Below, piece after piece: positions 18,728-26,283 of a DNA stretch of 64,000 nt (the stretch's first letter is position 1; every line of letters starts with the position of its first letter). The stretch is from a bacterium 0.1xD8-71 (GTDB lineage Bacteria > Bacillota > Clostridia > Lachnospirales > Lachnospiraceae), in NCBI GenBank assembly GCA_003612405.1, contig RAYR01000009.1, positions 159,461 to 223,460 of the forward strand, in the 5' to 3' direction. The notes beneath the pieces were generated by a model. That model was given only the letters and a program-made list of their open reading frames with translations. It did not search any database and was not told the origin of the DNA. A program made the position numbers and the translations under genes.

Positions 18728-20204
18728 GGAGCAGCGCAGGGTCATTTTGCGCAATGTAAGTTTCTAAAGTATTGCGGTCTGTCAGAGAGGATACGGCTCC
18801 TTGACGGGATATACAAAATCCGGCGGCAATCGTTGCTATGCGGATGGCCTGTTCCATGGGATATCCATCCATGAGATAAGATGCCAGGGCGCTGATAAAA
18901 GCGTCGGCTCCGCCAGTGGTATCCACAGGGGTAAAATCTGCTGCCGGGAAATAGCGCCCGCCATTTGCGTCCTTGAGATAACAACCCTTGTCCCCTAGGG
19001 TAATGATGACTGTGGGTATTCCCTTTTGATAAAAATAGTCTGCCTGTGCGGGAATCGTATTTTCATGAGGGCATAGAACGGACGCCTCCTTTTGATTGGG
19101 GACAAAAATACTGATCAGTGGAAACAATGCCTCAGGAATCGACTTTAATACAGCTGGTTTTAAAATAACGTCCACTTTTGCGGCGCAAGCAGTCCGTGCC
19201 ACTTCCATAGCGGTGACAATGGGAATCTCGGTGGAAAGAAGGCAGAAACGGGCGTTATCAAAGAGCTGGCACTGTGCTGTGATATTCTTGGGCGAAAGAC
19301 TGCGGTTTGCCCCGGGCAGTATGGTAATCGTGCTTTCCCCGTCTTCCCCTGTATAGATATAGGCTTTCCCTGACGGGGCGTTCCTGTCATAGGAAATGCC
19401 GTATACGGCGACATGTTCTTTTTCCAGTGTGTTCAAAATAACGGTGGAATCCAGGTCGTTTCCCAGCTTTCCAATCAAGGAGACTTCACGGCCCAGCTTG
19501 GCGGCGCCCACGGACTGGTTGGCCCCTTTGCCGCCCACAGAGGTAACAGAGGTACGAATTTCATTTGTCTTTCCTGCCTGTGGAATCCGGTCGACGATAA
19601 AAGTAATATCCATGTTTATACTGCCTGCAACGACCAGCTTTTTGGAGCGTAAAGAAGAAGGTGCGCTGATACTTTTTTGATGGGTAAATTCGTAGTCTCC
19701 GGAAAAAAGAAGCGGAGCACCGTCGTCCTGTAAGCTTGCCAGGGAAAGGGTGGAGGGAATGTGGTAATGCAAGTTTTCCAACTGTTCATAAAGCAGGACG
19801 GCGTCGGAACGGTAGGCGCTTACGATGCCCGTAATGTTATGAGCGATAATAGAAGAATAGAGCTCATTTACCGGGCTGTATAAAACATGCTGCTTCTGCA
19901 AAGGAATTTTATGATCATAAAGACATTTCTGAACCCCTTTCTGAAAATGAACGGAACGGGGATCTTTTTTTCTCAACAGACAGGCAATATGTGTATGCTG
20001 ATTCTGAATCAGTTTTTCGGCAAGTTCGCAGCCTGCTTTCTCAAAGTCAATCTCATAAGATAAAAACCCTTCCGGTGCGTTCAGGCAGTGGACGGAAATA
20101 TTCTGCCTGGAAAAAAGATGCGTATGCTCCAGGCTTTGTGCGTTTACGGGCTCCCAGATGACGCCGTCTACCCGGGCGTGAAAATAGTTTAGGAAAATAG
20201 TTTC
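18717..20204 (-). pseudogene. LacI-type sensor domain fused to ribokinase-like (PfkB) kinase, 5'-truncated
   Basis: Reading leftward, the open frame begins just after an in-frame TAG at 20205-20207 and contains no ATG near its start; the first usual start codon is a TTG at 19976. The first ~160 codons resemble the periplasmic-binding-like sensor domain of LacI/PurR regulators (RVDGVIWEP, ITGIVSAYRSDAVLLYEQL, IPSTLSLASLQD). The C-terminal ~300 residues are a PfkB kinase: GSINMDITFIVDRIPQAGKT, GGKGANQSVGAAKLG and the catalytic DTTGGADAF (order changed from the usual DTTGAGDAF). The HTH domain expected before the sensor is missing. Regulator-ribokinase fusions are known in Clostridia; here the 5' end looks deleted. 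If translation starts at the TTG, a kinase with half a sensor could still be made. Confidence 0.75.
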
Positions 20205-20208
20205 CTAA
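20189..20208. repeat. Palindrome TTAGGAAA-N4-TTTCCTAA at a rearrangement joint
   Basis: Perfect 8-base inverted arms separated by ATAG overlap a direct repeat of AAAATAGTTT (20181-20190 and 20194-20203). It sits exactly where the truncated kinase fusion meets the leader of the binding-protein gene. It could be a remaining operator or a scar of slippage between direct repeats. Confidence 0.6.
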
Positions 20209-20234
20209 TCAAAAAAGCAAAGGAGGAGAACAAT

Positions 20235-20859
20235 ATGAGAGGAAAAAGAGTAAGCAAAGCCCTGGCGGCTGCATTTGGTATGGTAACAGTGTTGATGTTG
20301 AGTGCGTGCTCCGGAAATGAACCTGCCGGGCAGACGGCAAGCGCACCTGCGGGGGAGGAAAACGTATCGGCAGGGGAAGAAAATGCATCTGCGGGGGAAG
20401 AGAACAAAGCGCCGGAAGGCGAGAAGCTGGTCATCGGTATGGCGATGAATGAAGAGATTGATTATGTCAATGAACTGCAAAATGCCTTGCAGGAACTGGC
20501 TGATAAAGAAAACATAGAGATGATTTTTACAAATGCCAACGGTAGTGCGGAGAAACAGTTATCCGATATAGATTCCCTGATTGTACAGAAACCGGATGTG
20601 ATTGTAATAAGAGTAGTTGACCCTGACTCTGGTGTATCCTGTGTTGAGGCGGTTAAAAATGCGGGAATTCCATGCGTGATTAGAAAGTGGAGAGATGGAC
20701 GCGACAGTATCTCAAAGCGTTACCAAAGTAGCAGAGGCTATATTACAGGTTTCCAGAGACTTGACAGACGGTAAGGAGTATGAGAATAAAATTTATGATC
20801 CACAGTGTTTTGAACTTATGACCAAGGATAATATGGCAGAAGTACTGGGAAATAAATAG
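20235..20859 (+). pseudogene. Sugar ABC transporter substrate-binding lipoprotein (RbsB-like), internal deletion
   Basis: An AAAGGAGGAG site precedes an ATG and a lipoprotein signal peptide ending LMLSACSG. A low-complexity linker with three GEEN-type repeats follows, then the start of a type I periplasmic-binding fold (KLVIGMAMNEEIDYVNELQNAL, NGSAEKQLSDIDSLIVQKPDVIVIR). After residue ~150 the frame turns to unrelated sequence and stops at 20774. The family C-terminus (VAEAILQVSRDLTDGKEYE ... MTKDNMAEVLGNK) continues in another frame to 20859. The middle of the protein, roughly 150 residues, is missing, so a frame-shifting deletion occurred near 20685. It is non-functional as a transporter component. 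Confidence 0.85.
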
Positions 20860-20901
20860 CAGGATAAATACACGTTGTTCAGCAATCAATGGAGATAGGG
20901 T

Positions 20902-21075
20902 ATGGAAAAAAAGGAACCGATTTTATGTGTAAAGAATGTGAGTAAGAGCTTTCCGGGCGTTCAGGCATTAAAGGGTGTAAATTTAAGGGTCTATCCGGGA
21001 GAGGTACACGCTTTGCTCTGCCAACATGAACAAGGGGCAGCACATCTCTATGGACTCACTAATACGGATTTGTGA
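20902..21075 (+). pseudogene. Sugar ABC transporter ATPase (RbsA-like), N-terminal fragment
   Basis: The frame starts at an ATG and encodes MEKKEPILCVKNVSKSFPGV followed by QALKGVNLRVYPGEVHALL, the exact N-terminus of RbsA-type ATPases. It breaks off where GENGAGKST (Walker A) should begin and runs into unrelated sequence at about 21019. Only ~40 residues of ~500 remain. Together with the deleted binding protein upstream it is what is left of a ribose-type operon. Confidence 0.85.
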
Positions 21076-21130
21076 TGCGCTGGATTGCAATTTGAATGAT
21101 GTGGTGGAGCTGGTTAAGACAGAGGAATAA
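21022..21130 (+). pseudogene. C-terminal fragment of an XRE-family helix-turn-helix protein
   Basis: Immediately after the broken ATPase, another frame reads NMNKGQHISMDSLIRICDAL and DCNLNDVVELVKTEE, then a stop. This matches the last helices of small Cro/CI-type regulators (YozG-like). The start and first helices are absent. It is probably a piece of a mobile element fused to the ATPase remnant by a deletion with its joint near 21020. Confidence 0.65.
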
Positions 21131-22015
21131 TAAAATATGGTTACAGTAACAGGGAATTGCGGATAGATGCAGTTCCTTTTGTTTTGCAGTTATATAGTCC
21201 TTAGACTGTTTCCTTTTCGTACTGTTCCGGCGTTTTTTTGCATCAGGTTCTAAGATTTCAGACTGTCCAAGCATATCTGCCATATCATCAATATTCTTTT
21301 CGGTTGGTTTAATCTTTAGAAATTGGGTGAATATGTAAGCAAGTTTCTGTTTGGAAGTGCCTGCAAAGTTTTCAGCTTTTTCAAGAATTTCTTCCCAATG
21401 TTCGGTTATGGTCTTAGGAGGGGCAGAATCAATATCGCCTTTATGGGCATTCCTGATGTCTTTGATAATGGCGTGCATATCGTCATCAATCACATGGGAA
21501 AAGTATTCATTCAGTTCAAGGTGCTGTGCTTTCAGCGTGTTTAATTGCAGGTTGTATTCATCAGGATTGTGCCGCTTCATCAGTGCCTTTCTGCTTGTGT
21601 CCACCACAAAATTAAGTGATTTGATCTGCATATCAGCAAGACCGTCAACATATATCTCCAAGTCAAGCATGAGTTTTCGGAACTGTTCATGAGTGATAAG
21701 CTCTGACAGGAGCAGTGTGTTGATTTTGCGGTCTTTGAGAAGTGTCAGGGCAGCGTCACTCAGGTGCAGATTGGACAGGGCAATGTTGTCAAGCTGTCTG
21801 TTTTCAGTCATACCAAGCAGATAATCCGTTGATACTTCATAGAATTTTGCTAATTCGATGATGTTCCTATGGGGTATTTCTTTATAATCATCAGATTCAT
21901 AAGAGCCAAGCGTGGAAGCAGGAATTTTTGTCTGCTGTGACAGTTGTTCTAAAGTCATACCCTTTTCTACACGCAGGTCTTTCAGGCGTTCCTGTATGCT
22001 TAATTGCGTTTTCAT
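21059..22015 (-). CDS. XRE-family transcriptional regulator, likely from an integrative element
   Basis: The N-terminus is a Cro/CI-type HTH: SIQERLKDLRVEKGMTLEQL, then SQQTKIPASTLGSYE and STDYLLGMTEN. A long alpha-helical region of unknown function follows (about residues 75-265). The last ~45 residues (after KRRNSTKRK) lie antisense to the XRE fragment at 21022-21130 and look like read-through past a joint rather than a conserved tail. An AGGAGAG-type site precedes the start. Regulators of this build are common in conjugative transposons of gut Firmicutes. I see no integrase or conjugation genes nearby, so it is probably an orphan. Confidence 0.7.
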   Translation of the reverse strand: MKTQLSIQERLKDLRVEKGMTLEQLSQQTKIPASTLGSYESDDYKEIPHRNIIELAKFYEVSTDYLLGMTENRQLDNIALSNLHLSDAALTLLKDRKINTLLLSELITHEQFRKLMLDLEIYVDGLADMQIKSLNFVVDTSRKALMKRHNPDEYNLQLNTLKAQHLELNEYFSHVIDDDMHAIIKDIRNAHKGDIDSAPPKTITEHWEEILEKAENFAGTSKQKLAYIFTQFLKIKPTEKNIDDMADMLGQSEILEPDAKKRRNSTKRKQSKDYITAKQKELHLSAIPCYCNHILLFLCLNQLHHIIQIAIQRITNPY

Positions 22016-22397
22016 AGATAAATCTCTCCTTTACGAAAACAGAATATCACACAAACAGGCGGATTCCTACCGAAAATTTCCAGCATGATAGAAAAATCTG
22101 TTTTTTGGAAGATTTCTGACATGGTGGATATACGGGAAAGCAGGGCGTTTTGTTGGATAATGACAGTACAACTGAATGACTGTCCAAGCTGATATAAACC
22201 GCCAAGACCAATTTTAAGAAAATTTGAGCGCCAATATTGGACGACACAGTGCCGACAAGGGTTGCCTGTCAGGAAACAGCAAGGGGAAAACAGCAATGAT
22301 AGAAAACCGCCCAAGATTGAGTATATTTATTTGGTACCGGAAGGGTACCGTTAAATTGGATTGGTGCCAGTTTCGGTACTGGAGAAAGGAGCATGGA
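22016..22397. other. Non-coding leader region between divergent mobile-element genes
   Basis: Short open frames here on the minus strand have no convincing start site or family match. The left end carries the Shine-Dalgarno of the XRE regulator. The right end carries a pair of similar GGTACC-type inverted repeats. The stretch looks like a divergent control region of a mobile element. Confidence 0.45.
22331..22382. repeat. Two tandem TTGGTRCC...GGTACYG inverted-repeat units
   Basis: The first unit has GGTACC at 22333-22338 and again at 22344-22349. The second has TTGGTGCC at 22361-22368 and GGTACTGG at 22375-22382. The units are spaced 30 bases apart and end just before the Shine-Dalgarno of the next gene, so they may be operator sites of the divergent XRE regulator. 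Confidence 0.45.
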
Positions 22398-22661
22398 ATG
22401 AAATTATCAAGATATGAGCAGGAGGTTGTTATCAACTTTAATGCAGATGAAAGCGAAGCAACAATTTACACAGCTAATCTGGCATGGATACGGAAAATGG
22501 ATAAGCTATGTAAAGAGTTTCCAGAGGTAATAAGGTTAAAGTCATGGACGGAAGTAAGTAAGACCTATGTTTTACCCAAAAATCTTGTCAGGATTGGGAA
22601 ACCGAGAACATTAAGCGAAGCTCAGCTTAGACATTTACGGGAGTTGCAGAACAGGGGATAA
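22398..22661 (+). CDS. Small conserved mobile-element protein of unknown function
   Basis: An 87-residue protein starts at an ATG after GGAGAAAGGAGC. It reads MKLSRYEQEVVINFNADESE and continues with a basic C-terminus (PKNLVRIGKPRTLSEAQLRHL). Proteins of this pattern occur next to relaxase and replication genes in Firmicutes integrative elements, but no function is established. It has no membrane segment and no Cys motif other than a single Cys. The longer open frame from 22224 has no ribosome site. Confidence 0.65.
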   Translation: MKLSRYEQEVVINFNADESEATIYTANLAWIRKMDKLCKEFPEVIRLKSWTEVSKTYVLPKNLVRIGKPRTLSEAQLRHLRELQNRG

Positions 22662-22780
22662 GAATTTCGGATTGAGTGAAATGGGTAAAGTCAATAAAAG
22701 CAGTCACGTAACAGAAATCCATAAAATTCCGGAGTGTGGCGGATATTTAATGTATATATTGGTGCTTGTATACACAAATC

Positions 22781-22809
22781 TTGACGAAAACCTGCTCCCT
22801 GTATATAAT
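22781..22809 (+). promoter_or_regulatory. SigA-type promoter for the kinase group
   Basis: TTGACG at 22781 and TATAAT at 22804 are separated by 17 bases. Transcription would start about 30 bases before the kinase ATG. Confidence 0.75.
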
Positions 22810-22845
22810 TATTTCATTATAGATGAATTGAATTAACTGAAAGAC

Positions 22846-23673
22846 ATGATGAAAATGGGCAAGCAAGTATTGTTGATAAATGATCTGGCAGGATATGGAA
22901 AGGTGGCATTATCGGTCATGCTTCCATTGATGTCATATATGGGGTACCAAATATATAATCTTCCCACTGCGTTAGTATCAAATACGTTGGATTATGGCAA
23001 ATTCGATATTCTTGAAACAACAGATTATATGAAGAACACTATTAAAGTATGGGAGGAATTGGGATTCTGCTTTGATGTGATAGCGACAGGCTTTATTGTT
23101 TCAGAGGAGCAGGTAAAAATCATAGAAGAATTTTGTCGAAAGGAAAGCATGAAAGGAACCCTGATATTTGTTGATCCAATTATGGGAGATGAAGGAACCC
23201 TGTACAATGGAGTTACAGAGCAAACGGTTGCACATATGAAGAAACTGGTAGGAGTAGCCGATTATATTGTACCAAATTATACTGAAGCGGCCAGACTTAC
23301 AGGAGTGGAGTATCATGAATCTGCAACAATCTCGGAGGTAGATGAAATGATTCAAAGGCTTGGTAATATGGGCGCAAAATCGGTAATCATCACAAGCATT
23401 CAGCAGGATGGCAAAGATGTGGTTGCAGGCTTCGATCATAAAACGAAACAAAGATTTACAATTCCTTTTTATAACATTCCGGTCAGGTTTCCGGGTACGG
23501 GCGATATTTTTTCTTCCGTTTTATTGGGAAAACTGATGGAGGGAAACAGCCTGTATGACAGTACAAAAAAAGCCATGGACACTGTGAGCAGCCTGATTGA
23601 AAACAATAGAAACAATACAGATATATATAAGGGAATACCGATTGAGAAGGAGTTGGAGGTGCTTAAAATATGA
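22846..23673 (+). CDS. Pyridoxal/pyridoxine kinase-like protein (PdxK/PdxY type)
   Basis: This is a ribokinase-superfamily protein most like pyridoxamine/pyridoxal kinases. It has QVLLINDLAGYGKVALSVML at the N-terminus, FVDPIMGDEG in the middle, DYIVPNYTEAARLTGV and the anion-hole motif FPGTGDIFSSVLLG near the C-terminus. It would phosphorylate B6 vitamers with ATP. ATG codons at 22846, 22849 and 22855 are all possible starts; the last gives the closest family N-terminus. The stop overlaps the next start by four bases (ATGA), so the two are translationally coupled. Hydroxymethylpyrimidine kinase is a less likely alternative. Confidence 0.8.
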   Translation: MMKMGKQVLLINDLAGYGKVALSVMLPLMSYMGYQIYNLPTALVSNTLDYGKFDILETTDYMKNTIKVWEELGFCFDVIATGFIVSEEQVKIIEEFCRKESMKGTLIFVDPIMGDEGTLYNGVTEQTVAHMKKLVGVADYIVPNYTEAARLTGVEYHESATISEVDEMIQRLGNMGAKSVIITSIQQDGKDVVAGFDHKTKQRFTIPFYNIPVRFPGTGDIFSSVLLGKLMEGNSLYDSTKKAMDTVSSLIENNRNNTDIYKGIPIEKELEVLKI

Positions 23674-23951
23674 AAAAACCTGGAATCCAGATCACATTGA
23701 TTGATCAAAAAGGCACGAAAGGATGTCATAGGGGTCACAAAATAGGTGATAGTTTTGATTTTGATACAGAGCGTGGAAAACTCTGTCCTATGGCTATGCA
23801 TGTTGCATTTCCATATATTGATATTTTAAGATACGGCGGCGAAATACCCGGACAGGAGAAGGGGACAGCGGTTTTTGCCTGCCCTGATGTGGACACATTA
23901 AATGTCTTTAAAATAGAACGGATTGATGTTTTGGATGACGATTCGCCATAA
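23670..23951 (+). CDS. TIGR04076-type small conserved protein
   Basis: A 93-residue protein with ITLIDQKGTKGCHRGHKIGD, FDTERGKLCPMAMHVAFPYI and DILRYGGEIPG, which matches what I recall of the TIGR04076 family. It has conserved Cys and His residues that could bind a metal, but the function is unknown. It overlaps the kinase stop by four bases. Confidence 0.75.
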   Translation: MKKPGIQITLIDQKGTKGCHRGHKIGDSFDFDTERGKLCPMAMHVAFPYIDILRYGGEIPGQEKGTAVFACPDVDTLNVFKIERIDVLDDDSP

Positions 23952-24035
23952 GGTTGGCTTTTAATTGTACGATGTGACTGGTAAGTTTGTGGACTATTGG
24001 TTATAGACGATGTATAGATAACAGGAGGAAATGAT

Positions 24036-24539
24036 ATGACTGTTTCAGAAATCATGGTTAAAATGGTAAAGTATTCAAAAGGAAATCTTCATGATATCAA
24101 TCATTTTATGAAAGTGTATGCCTATGCAAAAACGATTGCAGAGTGTGAGAAAGTAGCGGATGATGAACAGAGAATAATAGAAATTGCGGCTATTATACAT
24201 GATATTGCGTGTCCTTTGTGCCGGGAAAAATACGGAAATACAAATGGAAAACTTCAGGAAAAAGAAGGCGCTGTATTAGCTGAAGAATTCCTGAAGGGTA
24301 CAGGGCTGTCGAACGAGATGGTGAACCGTATCATCTTTTTGGTCGCACATCATCATACTTTTCAGGAGGTTGACGGGATTGATTACCAGATTTTGCTGGA
24401 AGCTGATTATTTGGTTAATGCTGACGAATCCGGATATCAGGAAGCCAATATCAGAAATGTTATAGATTGTGTTTTTAAGACATCATCAGGAAAAATGCTT
24501 CTGCAATCCGTTTATGGGATTGCAGAAGGCAACCGCTGA
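24036..24539 (+). CDS. HD-domain phosphohydrolase-like protein
   Basis: A 167-residue HD-superfamily protein. Metal-binding candidates are His in NHFMKVYAYA, the HD pair in AAIIHDIACP, and AHHHTF plus DADYLVNAD-like residues (LEADYLVNAD) further on. It starts at an ATG after AGGAGG. Substrates for small stand-alone HD proteins are varied and cannot be deduced. It is the last gene before a strong terminator. Confidence 0.8.
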   Translation: MTVSEIMVKMVKYSKGNLHDINHFMKVYAYAKTIAECEKVADDEQRIIEIAAIIHDIACPLCREKYGNTNGKLQEKEGAVLAEEFLKGTGLSNEMVNRIIFLVAHHHTFQEVDGIDYQILLEADYLVNADESGYQEANIRNVIDCVFKTSSGKMLLQSVYGIAEGNR

Positions 24540-24564
24540 TTTGATAACAAATATGTATTTTGTA

Positions 24565-24604
24565 AACAGGTCAATCTGCTATGTATAGATTGACCTGTTT
24601 TAAT
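24565..24604. terminator. Rho-independent terminator between convergent genes
   Basis: The arms AACAGGTCAATCT and AGATTGACCTGTT are perfectly complementary and are flanked by T and A runs. It can serve both the HD gene and the convergent regulator gene. Confidence 0.88.
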
Positions 24605-25274
24605 TTGTGGCATTTGGACTTAATTCAAAATGAGAATGAAAGGTTTTCAGAAGCCCTTCTTTTTGCAGCTTTGATAATTCTACAGACATTGCTGCACGTT
24701 CTACACAGAGGAAGTCGGCAAGCTGCTGGCGGTCAAAGGGAATGTCAAAAGAAAGTGATCCTTGTCTGGCTGCTTCAGCAGATAAATAGGAAAGCAGCTT
24801 ATCACGTGTTTTTCGCTTGCTCATGTGCGTTATCTTCTCGTTAAACAACAGTGTCTTTTGGGCAAAAGCTGTAATCAGGTTTTTAATCAGGCGGTTATGA
24901 TGGCTGCAGGCAGCGGAACACATGGTAATCAGGCGGTTCATATTTATTTCCACAATTTCACAATTTTCTGTCGCAACAACACTGACGCTGAGAACTGCAT
25001 CAGGAATGGCGGCAAAGGGTTCGGCAAAGTAGTCGCCCGGCATAAGATTTGTCATAACGTTCCGGTTTCCCCATAAATCTTCCTGAATGACTAAAGCAGT
25101 CCCAGACGCAAGCAGGCTGATACAGTCCGTACAATCTCCTGCCTGAAGGATGTATTGATTTTTGGCGTTTTTTCTGACTTTTGCTCCGATACACTTTAGC
25201 GAGGTTAAAATCTCGTCATCGGATAATCCTGCAAACAGCGGGCATTTTTTTAATGCGTTTAAAAATTTTTCCAA
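24600..25274 (-). CDS. Crp/Fnr-family transcriptional regulator
   Basis: The protein has an N-terminal cyclic-nucleotide-binding-like sensor (LFAGLSDDEILTSLKCIGAKV, MPGDYFAEPFA) and a C-terminal winged helix (DRQQLADFLCVERAAMSVEL). Several Cys are in the sensor (CTDC, CEIV, CSAAC), but there is no Fnr-like N-terminal 4Fe-4S pattern. I chose a TTG start at 25274 because AGAGGTGAG lies 5 bases before it; the ATG at 25304 lacks a ribosome site and its codons overlap the palindrome. It is divergent from a redox operon and very likely controls it, in the manner of the HcpR/nitrosative-stress branch of this family, though the effector is unknown. Confidence 0.85.
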   Translation of the reverse strand: MEKFLNALKKCPLFAGLSDDEILTSLKCIGAKVRKNAKNQYILQAGDCTDCISLLASGTALVIQEDLWGNRNVMTNLMPGDYFAEPFAAIPDAVLSVSVVATENCEIVEINMNRLITMCSAACSHHNRLIKNLITAFAQKTLLFNEKITHMSKRKTRDKLLSYLSAEAARQGSLSFDIPFDRQQLADFLCVERAAMSVELSKLQKEGLLKTFHSHFELSPNATN

Positions 25275-25287
25275 AATCTCACCTCTT

Positions 25288-25303
25288 TGTTTGAATTCAA
25301 ACA
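25288..25303. promoter_or_regulatory. 16-bp perfect palindrome, probable operator of the Crp/Fnr-type regulator
   Basis: TGTTTGAATTCAAACA is a perfect palindrome with its centre at 25295.5. It lies just upstream of the chosen start of the regulator. It is about 41.5 bases before the expected start point of the divergent operon, the class II activator position of the Crp/Fnr family. Confidence 0.75.
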
Positions 25304-25324
25304 TACTTGCTCTGCTTATTTTAC

Positions 25325-25330
25325 TATAAT
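25325..25330 (+). promoter_or_regulatory. -10 element of the redox operon, lacking a good -35
   Basis: A consensus TATAAT has no recognisable -35 hexamer at 16-18 bases. The palindrome covers the -35 region, which is expected for an activator-dependent promoter. The start point would be near 25337. Confidence 0.65.
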
Positions 25331-25369
25331 GTAATCACCAAAGCAAGAAAATAAATAAAGGAGGATATC

Positions 25370-26059
25370 ATGATAAAGTACGAGGAATGGAAGGATAAAA
25401 AGAAAGACTTCTTCAAAGTGGATGTACGCCATGTGCAGGGAAATTTCTTTCCCGGCTTACAAAGACGTGCCATGACGCTAAAAGCCGGGGAGGGAATTGA
25501 GGTCATACAGACTTTTGAACCTTACCCGCTATATAAGGAGATGGATATGCTGGGGTATATACATCATACAGAGAAGCTGGCAGAAAATGAGTTTCATGTC
25601 TGGTTTTACCGGACAGAGGAAAAAGAGCCGGAAGGCTCTGCACCATACCGTCCGCTTGCATTGCTGAATTATCCTATGATTGATGAGGACTTAGGGCGTA
25701 TCGCGGCGGATTTTTGGCAGGCAACATGGCAGAGTGAGAAGCGCACTCTCCCCTATGAAATGCGTCTGCTTCTTTCCCTGACAAATGCAGTTGGCGCAGG
25801 AAGAATGAGGCAGGCTGTGCGGGAACTGGTAAAGGCATATATCTATGGTCTTGAATCCGCAGCGCTGGATGATGTGTTTGAACTTTTGGCATGGAATCAG
25901 GGGATCGGATTTTTCAGCTCGGAAATTGGACCTTCACCGCTTTTTCAAGCGTATAAGATGATTAAGACGCAGGAACAAAGAGGCATAAGCAGGGAAGAAA
26001 TCTGCACCGAGATAAAAGAAAAGTTTGGCGAAAAAAATCAGGAAGTGCAAGTGTTGTAA
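25370..26059 (+). CDS. DUF2249-domain protein with helical C-terminal domain
   Basis: The N-terminal ~80 residues match the DUF2249 (TusA-like) fold: KVDVRHVQGNFFPGLQRRAM, GIEVIQTFEPYPLYKEMD, FHVWFYRTEE. The C-terminal ~130 residues are predicted helical, with a carboxymuconolactone-decarboxylase-like feel (LLSLTNAVGAGRMRQAVRELV), but they have no Cys pair. It is the first gene of the operon driven from the palindrome promoter and follows an AAAGGAGG site. DUF2249 proteins cluster with hemerythrin-like and NO-related genes, so a role in redox or nitrosative stress is likely. The biochemical role is unknown. Confidence 0.75.
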   Translation: MIKYEEWKDKKKDFFKVDVRHVQGNFFPGLQRRAMTLKAGEGIEVIQTFEPYPLYKEMDMLGYIHHTEKLAENEFHVWFYRTEEKEPEGSAPYRPLALLNYPMIDEDLGRIAADFWQATWQSEKRTLPYEMRLLLSLTNAVGAGRMRQAVRELVKAYIYGLESAALDDVFELLAWNQGIGFFSSEIGPSPLFQAYKMIKTQEQRGISREEICTEIKEKFGEKNQEVQVL

Positions 26060-26087
26060 CAGGAAAGAAAGATAGGAGGAAAATAAT

Positions 26088-26273
26088 ATGGCAATCACAA
26101 AGGAAATGTTACTTGGAGAAATTTTAAGAACCAAACCGGAGGCGGCAGAGGTGTTGATGCAGATGGGGATGCACTGTTTAGGGTGCCCGTCCTCACAGAT
26201 GGAGAGCCTTGCGGATGCCTGCATGGTGCATGGGCTGGATGCCGATGAACTCTTGAAAAAGCTGAATTCATAG
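26088..26273 (+). CDS. DUF1858 small redox-disulfide protein
   Basis: A 61-residue protein with the signature MGMHCLGCPSSQMESLADA. Two Cys in the CxxC arrangement match the DUF1858 (hybrid-cluster-protein-associated) family. It probably acts as a small thiol/disulfide carrier or metal-binding adaptor. It follows the DUF2249 gene by 28 bases and has a strong AGGAGG site. Confidence 0.82.
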   Translation: MAITKEMLLGEILRTKPEAAEVLMQMGMHCLGCPSSQMESLADACMVHGLDADELLKKLNS

Positions 26274-26283
26274 GAGGAGTGCA

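Noticed and set aside
22012..22314. A 100-codon minus-strand frame upstream of the XRE regulator
   Set aside because: It has no start context, is rich in Cys and Phe without pattern, and overlaps the likely control region; I treat the stretch as non-coding.
25275..25304. The ATG at 25304 as start of the Crp/Fnr-type regulator
   Set aside because: There is no Shine-Dalgarno before it, and its first codons are formed by the palindrome, whereas a TTG 30 bases downstream has a good site. Protein evidence could overturn this.
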